Assembly (NCBI GenBank): GCA_902566925.1
Contig: CACFKO010000004.1
Span: 1 to 64,000 of the forward strand
Reading direction: 5' to 3'
Length of the DNA stretch: 64,000 bases
Source of the DNA: an uncultured Pelagibacteraceae bacterium
GTDB lineage: Bacteria; Pseudomonadota; Alphaproteobacteria; Pelagibacterales; Pelagibacteraceae
Below are positions 7,714 through 15,975 of this stretch, in pieces. The notes beneath the pieces were generated by a model. The model was not told the origin of the DNA. It searched no databases and worked only from the letters and a program-made list of their open reading frames with translations. The stretch's first letter is position 1; each line of letters opens with the position of its first letter. The translations under genes and the position numbers were made by a program.

Positions 7714-9156
7714 TTATGTCTTTAACTGTACATGATATTCGGCTACATCAAATTTTTCCTCCTTATATATTTTTTTCCTTTCTTCAAAATGATCTAAAGT
7801 ATAATTGTGATTACTACCATAGGATAGATCATCTGCAATATCATATAATGTAGCGATTTCTTTATTTTTAGATTTTCGGAGTCCTCTTCCTATTGACTGT
7901 AAATTCCTTATACGAGACTTAGAAGGACTAGCAAAAATGATGTTAGAAAGATTCCTAATATTGACGCCAACGCTGAATACGCCATAACTTGCCACGATAA
8001 TTGCATTTGATTCTGATTCAACGATGTGTCTAATTTGTTCTCTTGTGTCTGTGTCAATCCCTCCGTAGACAAAAAATATTTTTCTATCATGTGTTTCCTC
8101 CTTTATCATGTCGTAAAGTAACTTTCCATGTTTTTCAACAAAACGAAATAAGAGAAGCGTATTGGCTTTCATGTCTAACACTAGATTTTTAATAAAATTG
8201 TTTCGTGCCTCTGATGTAATTAAATATTCTAATTCTTCTTGGTAACTAATCTTTCTAAGATCATGACAGATAGAATCTGGATGTCTTAATAGTATTGCTT
8301 TAATTGCAAATGGAGATAGATGTTTACTCTCTATAAGTTTTTGAGTTGAAGTGACTTTATAAACTTTTCCAAACAAGCCTTCAAGCACTAATTTATGAGT
8401 TTGAGTACCATCTAAAGTTCCAGTTGTTCCTATACGATATTTCGCATTAATACACTTAGTCATTATAGATGTTAGAGATTTTGACTTAAATCCATGAGCC
8501 TCATCCCCAATCACAAGTTCATATTGTTCAAAGTATTTTTGATTCATTTTATATACTGACTGCCAAGTTGATATTATGATTGGCAACTCAGAACCTTTAT
8601 CCCTTCCAGCAAAAACTGTATGACAGTTATTTGCTACATCAAATCCATATTCTCTAAAATCATTGTACATTTGAGAGACTAAAGATGTAGTAGGAACTAA
8701 AATAAGAGTTTTTAAATTTAAATACCTTACTAATATATAGATGATCAAAGATTTACCAGATGCCGTTGGTGAAAGTAAAAGTGCTTTTTGGTAAGTTAAT
8801 GCGTGATTGATAGCAACTAGTTGGTAGTCTCTAGGTGTTACTGGTAATTTGAGAGAGTATATAAAATCTTCTTCAATTTCTATATTTTTACGAGTAAAAT
8901 CTGAATCAAATTTAGTTTTATAATCTCTTGTATACAAAAATTTACAAAGATGGTCAAACAGCCCACCATAGAGTAGACGATTGTGAACATTGAAAAGTCT
9001 AATCTTTCCATCCCAAAGCCTATTACGATATGATGGTATGAATGTATAGCCAGGAACCATAAAAGTAAAATGATCACAAATTTCCTGTGCAGTAGATGCA
9101 TCAGAATCAATTTTGATGTAGACTTCATTTTTTTTAGATATATTAACTATTTCCAT
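7714..9156 (-). CDS. uvsW: DNA/RNA helicase UvsW
   Basis: SF2 helicase that in T4 unwinds R-loops and branched recombination intermediates and switches replication from origins to recombination. The 480-aa protein has an N-terminal substrate-recognition domain (about 1-105), Walker A SPTASGKS (129-136), DEAH at 218-221, the TGTLD block of motif III, and SIGRGLRKS motif VI near 425. T4 UvsW is about 500 aa. Its ATG lies inside the uvsY end (14-nt overlap). The ribosome-binding site is weak, so coupling to uvsY is probable. Confidence 0.93.
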   Translation of the reverse strand: MEIVNISKKNEVYIKIDSDASTAQEICDHFTFMVPGYTFIPSYRNRLWDGKIRLFNVHNRLLYGGLFDHLCKFLYTRDYKTKFDSDFTRKNIEIEEDFIYSLKLPVTPRDYQLVAINHALTYQKALLLSPTASGKSLIIYILVRYLNLKTLILVPTTSLVSQMYNDFREYGFDVANNCHTVFAGRDKGSELPIIISTWQSVYKMNQKYFEQYELVIGDEAHGFKSKSLTSIMTKCINAKYRIGTTGTLDGTQTHKLVLEGLFGKVYKVTSTQKLIESKHLSPFAIKAILLRHPDSICHDLRKISYQEELEYLITSEARNNFIKNLVLDMKANTLLLFRFVEKHGKLLYDMIKEETHDRKIFFVYGGIDTDTREQIRHIVESESNAIIVASYGVFSVGVNIRNLSNIIFASPSKSRIRNLQSIGRGLRKSKNKEIATLYDIADDLSYGSNHNYTLDHFEERKKIYKEEKFDVAEYHVQLKT

Positions 9157-9580
9157 TTGTAAACTTTAACCAATCTAGAGCATTTTTTATTTGAAATCCC
9201 CGATTGTTTATCATCTTTATAATAGACTCTAAGTAATTTATTTTTTCTTGTAAAACTACTAATTGTTGTTTCAATTTAATCACATCCTCATCTGATTCAA
9301 TATAGTTGGATATTTCGTTTTTAAGAAGTCTTTCTAGATATTGTTCCCACCCACGCCGTTCAAGTTCCTCTTGAGACATTTTACCAGAATAGTATTCGGT
9401 CTTGGCCCGAACCATTTTAGATAGTTCAAACTCAACCCCCTTTAATCTGATTCTCTCATCAGTAAAAATTTTAAGATATTTGTCGTGGATTAATGGAATA
9501 CGAATAGATTCTGTACCCAGCTCAGTATAATCAATTTCACGATCTCTATTCCAAAGTTCTTGAATGTCTTCAAGTTTCAA
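9143..9580 (-). CDS. uvsY: Recombination mediator UvsY
   Basis: Loads the UvsX recombinase onto gp32-coated single-stranded DNA. The 145-aa length and the family pattern fit T4 UvsY (137 aa): an N-terminal DIQELWNRDREID block, basic central helix and C-terminal coiled segment ending in KNALDWLKF. The start codon is TTG, preceded by AAGGAGGTGAT, an eleven-base perfect complement to the 16S rRNA 3' end. That explains how a weak start codon is used. It overlaps uvsW and follows the tube-like gene by about 20 nt. Confidence 0.9.
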   Translation of the reverse strand: MKLEDIQELWNRDREIDYTELGTESIRIPLIHDKYLKIFTDERIRLKGVEFELSKMVRAKTEYYSGKMSQEELERRGWEQYLERLLKNEISNYIESDEDVIKLKQQLVVLQEKINYLESIIKMINNRGFQIKNALDWLKFTNGNS

Positions 9581-9600
9581 ATCACCTCCTTAAATAATAA

Positions 9601-10149
9601 TTAAACTGGCTTCCCCTCGTATGAAGATTCATTATTGAGTAAGTTTTCAACTGTATATACATCATAACGAAAAGAAACATCTGCAGTAACATACTCCACT
9701 TCTGTTCCACTACTGTCAAATGAAATTGAAGAAAGGTTTAGTGGAAAAACCTCTTGAAAATTAAAATTTATTTGAGGATTCATATTTCCAGTTAAAACAG
9801 TTAAAGTAGCAGTAGTAGTTAATGCACCATCCTCTTTTAATTTTTTATATTTTGCTTGTCCTTCTTCAGTTGGAAATCCAAGTCCGATAATCCAATCATA
9901 AATCGCCAACCAATTTTTCATGTTCTCATCTATTACAAATCTTATTGATAACTCTTCAAAAGTAACTTCATCACCAGATAATTCTATTTGTTTTAATGGT
10001 GTGGGAACAGGAATAGTGCCTATAGAAATTCCAGGCAGAGTGGCAGCTTGACAAAAATAGTTTACTTCTGGAAAATTATTAAGTTGAAATTTAAATCCAA
10101 TGGGACTTAAAAAACTATAATTGGATGGTTGATTTTGTAATGCTGACAT
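9601..10149 (-). CDS. Tail tube-like virion protein (gp19-fold)
   Basis: A 182-aa protein starting MSALQNQPSNYSFL. It has the tube-protein pattern: FKFQLNNFPEV near the start, a FCQAATLPGISIGTIPVPTP strand pair, then FEELSIRFVIDENMKNW and IYDWIIGLGFP. It ends with strands around VFPLNLSSISFDSS that mirror the FPVNLSEIALAWD of gp19 at 17665-18219. It is not gp19 itself, which has its own gene; a tube initiator or terminator role like gp54, gp48 or gp3 is possible. AAAGGA lies upstream of the chosen ATG. A longer frame to 10206 runs into the gp23 terminator and is rejected. Confidence 0.65.
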   Translation of the reverse strand: MSALQNQPSNYSFLSPIGFKFQLNNFPEVNYFCQAATLPGISIGTIPVPTPLKQIELSGDEVTFEELSIRFVIDENMKNWLAIYDWIIGLGFPTEEGQAKYKKLKEDGALTTTATLTVLTGNMNPQINFNFQEVFPLNLSSISFDSSGTEVEYVTADVSFRYDVYTVENLLNNESSYEGKPV

Positions 10150-10171
10150 GAGTGGAATATCCTTTCTATAA

Positions 10172-10179
10172 TATTTAGT
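10172..10179 (-). promoter_or_regulatory. Late-type promoter variant ACTAAATA
   Basis: The minus strand reads ACTAAATA 22 nt before the tube-like gene and just after the strong terminator of gp23. A promoter is needed here because transcription from gp23 should stop. The same octamer recurs in front of other virion genes (28328, 34376 and 47191). Weaker than the TATAAATA consensus. Confidence 0.4.
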
Positions 10180-10185
10180 CAGGAC

Positions 10186-10222
10186 AAAAAAAAAGGGTGA
10201 CCACAATTAAGTAGTCACCCTT
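10186..10222 (-). terminator. Rho-independent terminator after gp23
   Basis: On the minus strand a 12-bp stem (AAGGGTGACTAC paired with GTGGTCACCCTT, one G-U pair) with loop TTAATT is followed directly by nine T. This is a textbook intrinsic terminator, about 36 nt past the major capsid stop. It should insulate uvsY and uvsW from the very strong capsid transcription. Confidence 0.9.
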
Positions 10223-10228
10223 GCCGGT

Positions 10229-10252
10229 CTTTAGGGGTAGCGACTCCTAAAG
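10229..10252 (-). other. Second hairpin between gp23 stop and terminator
   Basis: A 7-bp inverted repeat (CTTTAGG and CCTAAAG) with a 10-nt loop lies between the gp23 stop codon and the terminator. It has no T-run, so it may protect the 3' end of the capsid mRNA or aid termination. Confidence 0.5.
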
Positions 10253-10258
10253 TCTAAC

Positions 10259-11575
10259 TTACATTAGATTGTCAACTCTGACAAGTCTGTAGTAGTAGTT
10301 ACCATTGGCATCAATTGTTCCGTCACCATCGCTGTGTCCAAATGGATTGGATACGATTCCGTAACGTGTCTTGAAACCAATTTTTGGCTGGAAGGAACTC
10401 TCACCAACCGCACGAACCATTTGTAATGGAACGTATGGGCAGTAGAAAATACCTGCATCGTAAGCGGATGCACCTTTGTAACCGATACATACAAAGTTAG
10501 TTGATGATGCACTGAAATATGGATCAACATAAACTTTGTAGCGTCCGTTGAGTGTTCCAACGAAAGTGTTACCTGTGTCATCGATTCCGCTTCCATCCAT
10601 CATTCCACCCATGGCTAGAGCAGAAGCAACGTCTGAAGAACAGATGATGAGGTTACCTTTTCCGCGACGTGTGGACTTTGCAATTGCATTCGCATCACGC
10701 TCGACTTGGAACATCAAACCTTTGAACTTCTCAACTGACCAACGACCATTTGAGTCAACATCAAGGTCAAATACACCAGTTGTGGATGTATTATGTTGTG
10801 CTCCGTGCTCTGCACCGAAATAAATGGTACGGATAACTTCGCGGTTAATTTCTGCCAAGATCTCTTGTGAGAGAATGTTAGCAAGTTCTGTTTCAGCATC
10901 CAAACCATGAACGGCTTTAAGATCCTGAGCCAATTCCATTGAGTACTCACCTTTGAGTGCACGTGTCTTAGCTGTAACTGTTACACGATCAATGGAGAAT
11001 GACATTTGCTGGAAATCTTCAGCGGCTGTACCACCTGTTCCAGTAAGACCAAAAGTTTCAGCAGTTGCCGTGCTGTTACCTACACCTAGTACTGCGGTAT
11101 ATGTTCCACCTTCAGCTGCTGCTGTTGCACCTCCACCAGCTGATACCATATCTCCACCACCATCACCAGAATGTGTGGATTCTGGCTCAGAGTAGAAGGC
11201 TTCAGATCCACCTTGTGAGTCGTAACGAGGACGCATTGCGAAAATAAGTCCTGTTGGCCCTGTCATTGGTTGAACACCACAAACATCATAGGCAACCAAA
11301 TTAGGCATTGCTCTACGAATCATGGAAATCAAAACTGGGTCTTGATATTGTACTCCACCTGAACTTGAAGCAGTGGGAGCGAGGTTTACTAAGGAAGTTG
11401 CTGCTTCCATCAGCGAGCCGTTACCTTCTGCAGCTGCCTGCTCGGCCATGGCTTTTTCTTGGTTTTCCAGAAGAACGGCGGTAACCGCTTTTCTGTATGG
11501 GTCTTTAATCTTAGGCATGTCCTCATGGTCTAAGACTGGAGCCCACTTTTGTTGTAGTCCTTCAGCTAGATACAT
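10259..11575 (-). CDS. 23: Major capsid protein gp23
   Basis: HK97-fold subunit of the phage head, in T4 trimmed by gp21 after assembly. The 438-aa protein opens with YLAEGLQQKWAPVLDHEDMPKI, the conserved N-terminus of marine gp23 proteins. It continues through a PTGLIFAMRPRY motif (about 108-119) and an insertion-type acidic/Gly loop, and ends with the GIVSNPFG block near the C-terminus. TAGGAG precedes the ATG. It follows scaffold gp22 by 23 nt and ends before a strong terminator, the typical 21-22-23 cassette. Confidence 0.95.
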   Translation of the reverse strand: MYLAEGLQQKWAPVLDHEDMPKIKDPYRKAVTAVLLENQEKAMAEQAAAEGNGSLMEAATSLVNLAPTASSSGGVQYQDPVLISMIRRAMPNLVAYDVCGVQPMTGPTGLIFAMRPRYDSQGGSEAFYSEPESTHSGDGGGDMVSAGGGATAAAEGGTYTAVLGVGNSTATAETFGLTGTGGTAAEDFQQMSFSIDRVTVTAKTRALKGEYSMELAQDLKAVHGLDAETELANILSQEILAEINREVIRTIYFGAEHGAQHNTSTTGVFDLDVDSNGRWSVEKFKGLMFQVERDANAIAKSTRRGKGNLIICSSDVASALAMGGMMDGSGIDDTGNTFVGTLNGRYKVYVDPYFSASSTNFVCIGYKGASAYDAGIFYCPYVPLQMVRAVGESSFQPKIGFKTRYGIVSNPFGHSDGDGTIDANGNYYYRLVRVDNLM

Positions 11576-11597
11576 TTTTTGTAATCTCCTAAAAATG

Positions 11598-12722
11598 TTA
11601 TTTGTTAAAACGAGTTAATGCAGAAGCATACTTACTCATAATCGGATCAATAGCTGGTTCTGAACTATCCTGTTCTTCTTCAGTATTTTCCAATTCCTCT
11701 GTAATTATTTCCGACTGTTGTTTAGGAAAATAATTTTCCTTAATTACTTCAAGTTTCTCAGAATATTGAGACTTGTCTTCAAAATCTATACCTTCAGCCA
11801 ATTTACCTAATTTTTCTTTTTCAGTGTCGGCTAGGTCTTCAGAAGCTTCTCTTAGAGCTTCAGCTTTTTTATATTCAGCAAGTTCCTTTTTGTAATCTAC
11901 GTTTGTGTTAATAGATTCATCAAGTTTTTGCTCGAGTTCTTCAACTTTCTCAAATAGATCGTCAACAAGGTCAACTTTCTCTTCTGGAATGTCAATGTAA
12001 TGCTCTGTAAAGAGATTCTTGAGTCCTGTCATAAAATCTTCCACCAATTCGGATCGGATTCCTTTTTCAACAGCTAACTCGTTTTCTTTCATCCACTCTT
12101 CAACAACATAGTTGAGATACCCATCAACCTTTTCGGTAACTGTGGACAGATGTTCTTCTTTTGCTTCAGCAATTTCTGTTTTGTAATTTTCTTCTAGTTC
12201 TTCAACTCTTTGATTAACTTCAGAAAGTACTTTTGCGGAAACGGCGGCTTCAAATATTGTGGAAGCTTTAGTTTTAAACTCTTCAGAAAGTTCTTCACCT
12301 TGTACTAATGCATCCATGTCATCTTTAACATTGATATCTAGGTCTTCTTTCTTGAGTTTCTTGTTTTCCATTTTGTAACCGGCCTTTACCTCTTCTTCAT
12401 CTTCTTCTTCATCTTCTTCATGCTCAGCCTCATTGATGGTTGATCCCATGATCTTTGTAAAAGAGTCAGAAAGGTCTGCTTTTTTCATACTATTTAATTG
12501 GTCATAAAGAGCTTTAATCATTCCGGCTTTGGTTTTAGGAATAGAAACGGCCTCTTCCATCTCTTCTTCTTCATCATCCTCTTCTTCGCCTTCATCTTCG
12601 TCATCGTCTTCTTTGACTTTAGCCTTAGCTTCGTCCAAGATTTCTTCATCTGAAGATTCCGCCACAGCTTGTTGCTCTTCTTCCAGTTCTTCAGACTGTT
12701 GTTCCAAAATTTCTTCAGACAT
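11598..12722 (-). CDS. 22: Prohead core scaffold gp22
   Basis: Major scaffold of the prohead core, degraded by gp21 during maturation. The 374-aa protein is very acidic and helix-rich, with almost pure Asp/Glu runs at about residues 38-58 and 101-113 and long coiled-coil predictions thereafter. This is the expected character for gp22 (T4: 269 aa); the extra length lies in the acidic N-terminal half. The identification rests on position between gp21 and gp23 plus composition, since scaffolds diverge quickly. A TATAAATA box lies 44 nt upstream and TAGGAG precedes the ATG. Confidence 0.85.
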   Translation of the reverse strand: MSEEILEQQSEELEEEQQAVAESSDEEILDEAKAKVKEDDDEDEGEEEDDEEEEMEEAVSIPKTKAGMIKALYDQLNSMKKADLSDSFTKIMGSTINEAEHEEDEEEDEEEVKAGYKMENKKLKKEDLDINVKDDMDALVQGEELSEEFKTKASTIFEAAVSAKVLSEVNQRVEELEENYKTEIAEAKEEHLSTVTEKVDGYLNYVVEEWMKENELAVEKGIRSELVEDFMTGLKNLFTEHYIDIPEEKVDLVDDLFEKVEELEQKLDESINTNVDYKKELAEYKKAEALREASEDLADTEKEKLGKLAEGIDFEDKSQYSEKLEVIKENYFPKQQSEIITEELENTEEEQDSSEPAIDPIMSKYASALTRFNK

Positions 12723-12765
12723 TGAAAATCTCCTATTTGTTATCTGTGTTTGTGTTTACTAATAT

Positions 12766-12773
12766 TATTTATA
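12766..12773 (-). promoter_or_regulatory. Late promoter TATAAATA before gp22
   Basis: A perfect match to the T4 late promoter octamer on the minus strand, 43 nt before the gp22 start in a 60-nt intergenic gap. It gives gp22 and gp23 their own late transcript in addition to read-through from gp21. Confidence 0.82.
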
Positions 12774-12784
12774 ATAATTTATAT

Positions 12785-13435
12785 TTACAACTTAACGATA
12801 AAATCTTTAAAAGCCTCTACTAGAACATCTTCACGTTCTTTTCTTGAGGTTTTTTCAATTTTATCTTTATATTGTTGAATTTGTGTCTCTTTAAGAAGAC
12901 CATTATCCCAAATCCACTCTTTACCTTCCATGATTCCTGCCACAAAAGCGTCAGGGGCGGAAGGATCAGCAACTATATCAGCTGCTGTTGCAAGGTAAAA
13001 ATCACCTTGTACTTCTGAAATACCATTTTTTCCTGGCTTTAAAGAACCCATACCTCTTGATGAAACACCCAATCGAGCTCCCTCATCAATAAGATTTTTT
13101 ACAATTTTTCCGTATGGTGTATCTAAAATCTTAGCTCTTCCCATGAAATTTTGATCAACTTCTTCCAGTTCTTCTATCATGTGGGAAACTCTCTCCAAAT
13201 TGACTGTTGGCCCATCTGGATGCCCCAATTCTCCAAAAGCTCTTTTTTTGTTGATAAATTCTTCACTGTATCTTTTTGCTTCTTTTTGAAGAACTTGTTT
13301 AGGATAGATTCTTCCATTTCTATTCTTCGTTTCAGCTTGCATGAAGACACCTTCGATAAAATAATTCTTACCACCATTTTTTGTAGCTTCGGTAAGAAAT
13401 TCTATATCATGAGCTTCTTCGCTTATAAGTTTCAT
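12785..13435 (-). CDS. 21: Prohead core protease gp21
   Basis: Serine protease (S80 type) that matures the prohead by cleaving core and capsid proteins. The 216-aa protein (T4: 212 aa) shows the FGELGHPDGP block with the catalytic His (about 72) and GVSSRGMG with the catalytic Ser (about 125-126). These are followed by the conserved DIVADPSAPDAFV stretch. GGAG precedes the ATG. It directly precedes scaffold and capsid, as in all T4-like phages. Confidence 0.94.
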   Translation of the reverse strand: MKLISEEAHDIEFLTEATKNGGKNYFIEGVFMQAETKNRNGRIYPKQVLQKEAKRYSEEFINKKRAFGELGHPDGPTVNLERVSHMIEELEEVDQNFMGRAKILDTPYGKIVKNLIDEGARLGVSSRGMGSLKPGKNGISEVQGDFYLATAADIVADPSAPDAFVAGIMEGKEWIWDNGLLKETQIQQYKDKIEKTSRKEREDVLVEAFKDFIVKL

Positions 13436-13450
13436 AGTTCTCTCCGTTTG

Positions 13451-13828
13451 TTATTTTTTCTCTTTAGCCGCAGCTTTACGAGCTTGAAAGGCATCTTTCA
13501 TTTTCTTTTTAATTATAGGTTTTAATCTTCTTTTCCACTTAGTGCCCATTTTTTGTACTTTAAGATCAGCCTTCTTTTCTATATTTGCTTTCAATCCAAT
13601 TGAAGCATCGGGGTCTTTATATTTTCCTGCTTTATCTACTAACTGAATTGCTTTTTGTCTCACAGCCTTAGTCACTGCCTTGTCAATTTTTTCGGCAGAG
13701 GGCGGTTTTCTCATACTTCTTTTTCTTTTTATTGCAGCAATTTTAGCCTTTTTTCTGGAAACAATTGCTCTTTTCTTTCTTTGTTGAAGAGTTAATGCTT
13801 CCATAAAGTCTTTAAAAGATTTAGCCAT
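13451..13828 (-). CDS. Small very basic head-region protein
   Basis: A 125-aa, Lys/Arg/Ala-rich, probably helical protein (MAKSFKDFMEALTLQQRKKR start). The N-terminus resembles the capsid-targeting sequence of T4 internal head proteins (K-x-F-x-x-F-x-x-E-A), which gp21 later removes. The rest could neutralise packaged DNA or form part of the core. The position just upstream of gp21 matches the T4 core genes 67 and 68, but no direct family match is claimed. GAGGA lies before the ATG, 2 nt after the previous stop. Confidence 0.6.
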   Translation of the reverse strand: MAKSFKDFMEALTLQQRKKRAIVSRKKAKIAAIKRKRSMRKPPSAEKIDKAVTKAVRQKAIQLVDKAGKYKDPDASIGLKANIEKKADLKVQKMGTKWKRRLKPIIKKKMKDAFQARKAAAKEKK

Positions 13829-13830
13829 TA

Positions 13831-14586
13831 TTACTGATATCCTCTAGTTTGAGTAGCAGCTTGACGATGGCTATATCCTAAATTAGCATTACCTTCAAAG
13901 TTTGGTGTATTGAAACTATCTCCTTTAGCAATTTCCATCCATACTGTTCCAGTATCACCAGATGCATGACCTATCGTAGTATATTGTACATCTCCTAAAA
14001 CATCACTAGAATTTCCAGATGCTGACATTGGAATACCACCCATAGTGTGTCTATAATCTATATTTCCGTTACCAGTGTATAAACCTATCATTTGTTCTGA
14101 AGATGATCCGTCAAATTCTATTTTGAAAGACATTCCACCACTAATAGAGTATGCAACTCTTCTAACTGTAAATGTTGGATCGACCAAAGCTGGTGCTGTA
14201 GAACCATGAACTGCAGCTGAACTTGTCCCAGATACCGACCCAGAAATAGTTTCATCATTTGCTGGTACTGCTCCATTAGTTAAAGCTATAGGTTCATTAT
14301 TAGTTGCACTTGTCACTCTATAAACATTCACTGTAGATGCACCTCTTGTGTAATCCTGTACTACAGCAAATTCCATATCTGTACCACTAAAAGTAAGAGT
14401 TTCACCAATACAAAAAGGTGTGTTTGGTGCACCATCCAATGTTACTGTTACTATTTTGTATGTGAGATCCGAGGCATCTAGCACTTGTAAATCAGATCTA
14501 CCAGTACCATCTGAAGAATTGGTAAAGGTAAACAACACCATGTCAGCTGTCTCTCTTATGATTTCACTAGTTACTGTATCTGCCAT
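13831..14586 (-). CDS. Head-cluster virion protein, beta-rich
   Basis: A 251-aa protein with mostly beta pattern. The C-terminal half (YSISGGMSFKIEFDGSS, then YTGNGNIDYRHTMGGIPM and DVQYTTIGHASGDTGTVWMEIAKG) resembles a recurring structural protein of marine T4-like phages that I recall only as hypothetical. An inserted-looking segment at about 50-135 is rich in Thr, Ser and Gly, like other modules in this phage. AAGGA precedes the ATG. The location between the core genes and portal suggests head decoration or an internal protein. Confidence 0.5.
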   Translation of the reverse strand: MADTVTSEIIRETADMVLFTFTNSSDGTGRSDLQVLDASDLTYKIVTVTLDGAPNTPFCIGETLTFSGTDMEFAVVQDYTRGASTVNVYRVTSATNNEPIALTNGAVPANDETISGSVSGTSSAAVHGSTAPALVDPTFTVRRVAYSISGGMSFKIEFDGSSSEQMIGLYTGNGNIDYRHTMGGIPMSASGNSSDVLGDVQYTTIGHASGDTGTVWMEIAKGDSFNTPNFEGNANLGYSHRQAATQTRGYQ

Positions 14587-14589
14587 CTG

Positions 14590-15681
14590 TTATCCTTCAT
14601 GAGCTTTTCCTAGAACCTTCATAAATGCACGTTCAGTTCTTTGGATTTGTTGTATAGTTCTATTTTTTTCTGAAGAGCTTAACCCCTCTATATATTTAAC
14701 CAAAATCTGCGATGTAAGCGGATCTATTGGTATGTCTGACCCATCATCTAAAGAAATTTCACTATCTTTTTTTGATTTAGATACTTTCTTTAAATCATCC
14801 ATCACACCTTCTGAGATAAACTTCCCAAATGAAATAATTCTTGAGTTCTTTACATATTCGTAATCACTTGGCATTTTACTTGGGCCCATTTTTTTAGAAA
14901 ACCCAACTACTCTCTCTAATCCCCATCTCTTCATGTGTGCTTCTACATCTTTTGTTGATTTTAACTTTTTTCTTTCTAAATTTTGAACCGCATCCTTTAA
15001 ATTGTCTGGAATACTTTTAACATCTTTCCCTTCATAATCAGCAGCTGTTTCCATTCCAGAACCTTTTGGTTCATCCTCCGGCTCATCTTTTGGTTCGTCT
15101 TCTGGTTTTGGTTCTGGTTCTTTCTCAGCGGCCTTCGCATCAGATTTTCCATCTCCTACTGGATCTTTATCTTGATCCTCTGGTGGTGGTGTAGTTTCTG
15201 GTTCATCTTCCTTTGGTGGCTTTTCTACTGAGTATTTGCCAGTGTTTTTATTATATTTAAGCACTCCTCCCGCATCAATTGCATCTTTATTATCTTTTTG
15301 AGCCTGAACAAATTTATACTTTGCTGCTTTATTTATTGCATCCTGTCCCAATTGTTTTTTCTTCTGTTCTTTTCTTATGTCATCATTTGACATTGCAGCT
15401 TTACTACTCCCTGGCTCGTGTAATGGAATTGTTTCGGTATCCATTTGACCAGTTTCAGGATTAAATACTTTTTGATCTATAAAAACACCAGATTCTTTAT
15501 TTTCTTCTTTTTCCCTTTTAGTTTCTTTATAACCTTTAAATTTTTCTTTTGTTTTTTTAAAAAGTCTAAATCCAGCAGTTCCCAAACCCACAAGTCCTGC
15601 TGCAGCCATAAATGCACTTGCATAAGGCCCAACCTCCGCTACATATTGTTGTTCTGATTTAAACTGTTTAAATTTCTTCAT
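14590..15681 (-). CDS. Head-cluster protein with CTS-like N-terminus and Pro/Glu linker
   Basis: A 363-aa protein, family not recognised. It starts MKKFKQFKSEQQYVAEVG, close to the T4 capsid-targeting pattern with a possible gp21-type cut site after VAE. A hydrophobic Ala/Gly-rich stretch follows (about 19-40), then a charged coil and a Pro/Glu/Lys/Asp-rich linker (about 170-225, EPKDEPEDEPK-like repeats). The C-terminus is helical, with a second FGKFISEGV motif near residue 280. No clear ribosome-binding site precedes the ATG. It could be an internal head protein delivered or processed during maturation. The role is inferred from position and N-terminus only. Confidence 0.5.
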   Translation of the reverse strand: MKKFKQFKSEQQYVAEVGPYASAFMAAAGLVGLGTAGFRLFKKTKEKFKGYKETKREKEENKESGVFIDQKVFNPETGQMDTETIPLHEPGSSKAAMSNDDIRKEQKKKQLGQDAINKAAKYKFVQAQKDNKDAIDAGGVLKYNKNTGKYSVEKPPKEDEPETTPPPEDQDKDPVGDGKSDAKAAEKEPEPKPEDEPKDEPEDEPKGSGMETAADYEGKDVKSIPDNLKDAVQNLERKKLKSTKDVEAHMKRWGLERVVGFSKKMGPSKMPSDYEYVKNSRIISFGKFISEGVMDDLKKVSKSKKDSEISLDDGSDIPIDPLTSQILVKYIEGLSSSEKNRTIQQIQRTERAFMKVLGKAHEG

Positions 15682-15698
15682 ATAACGGAGTATACTTG

Positions 15699-15926
15699 TT
15701 AAGAGTTTTCTTCTTTTTCAGCGGAAGCCTGAAACGTATCCGCAACCTCCTGTTTTGGATGAGATTGAGGTGCCGTGTTAAACATTGCTTGAGCTACTTC
15801 TGCCTTTTTGGCCTCAAACCCTCTCATAATTTTATTAGATATTACACCCTGTATGGCTTCTTTAACTCTTGCTCCATCACCTGAGATGGAATATTTCACA
15901 ATATCTTCGCTAGAATAGTCACTCAT
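15699..15926 (-). CDS. Small prohead core-like protein (gp67 position)
   Basis: A 75-aa helical protein downstream of the portal gene, where T4 has the core protein gene 67. The central segment VKEAIQGVISNKIMRGFEAKKAEVAQAMF is the part that looks conserved among marine T4-like phages. Ends with a polar Gln/Glu tail. AAGGA precedes the ATG and a perfect TATAAATA lies 30 nt upstream. The gp67 assignment is positional. Confidence 0.55.
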   Translation of the reverse strand: MSDYSSEDIVKYSISGDGARVKEAIQGVISNKIMRGFEAKKAEVAQAMFNTAPQSHPKQEVADTFQASAEKEENS

Positions 15927-15956
15927 TTTTTTAATCCTTTTTTAGATGGTTAATTG

Positions 15957-15964
15957 TATTTATA
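15957..15964 (-). promoter_or_regulatory. Late promoter TATAAATA after portal gene
   Basis: A perfect late octamer on the minus strand, 30 nt before the 75-aa core gene and within the 49-nt gap after gp20. It likely drives the prohead-core and protease genes. Confidence 0.8.
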
Positions 15965-15975
15965 TCAACTTAGTT

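Noticed and set aside
7701..7736. Eleven-codon plus-strand frame after the rightward promoter
   Set aside because: Too short and overlapping the end of uvsW; no evidence of translation beyond a GGGG-like upstream stretch.
9601..10206. Longer N-terminus of the tube-like protein
   Set aside because: It would start inside the gp23 terminator U-tract and lacks a ribosome-binding site; the ATG at 10149 fits better.
12529..12762. Plus-strand serine-rich open frame opposite gp22
   Set aside because: It is the complement of GAA/GAT-rich acidic codons of gp22, with no promoter or ribosome-binding site.
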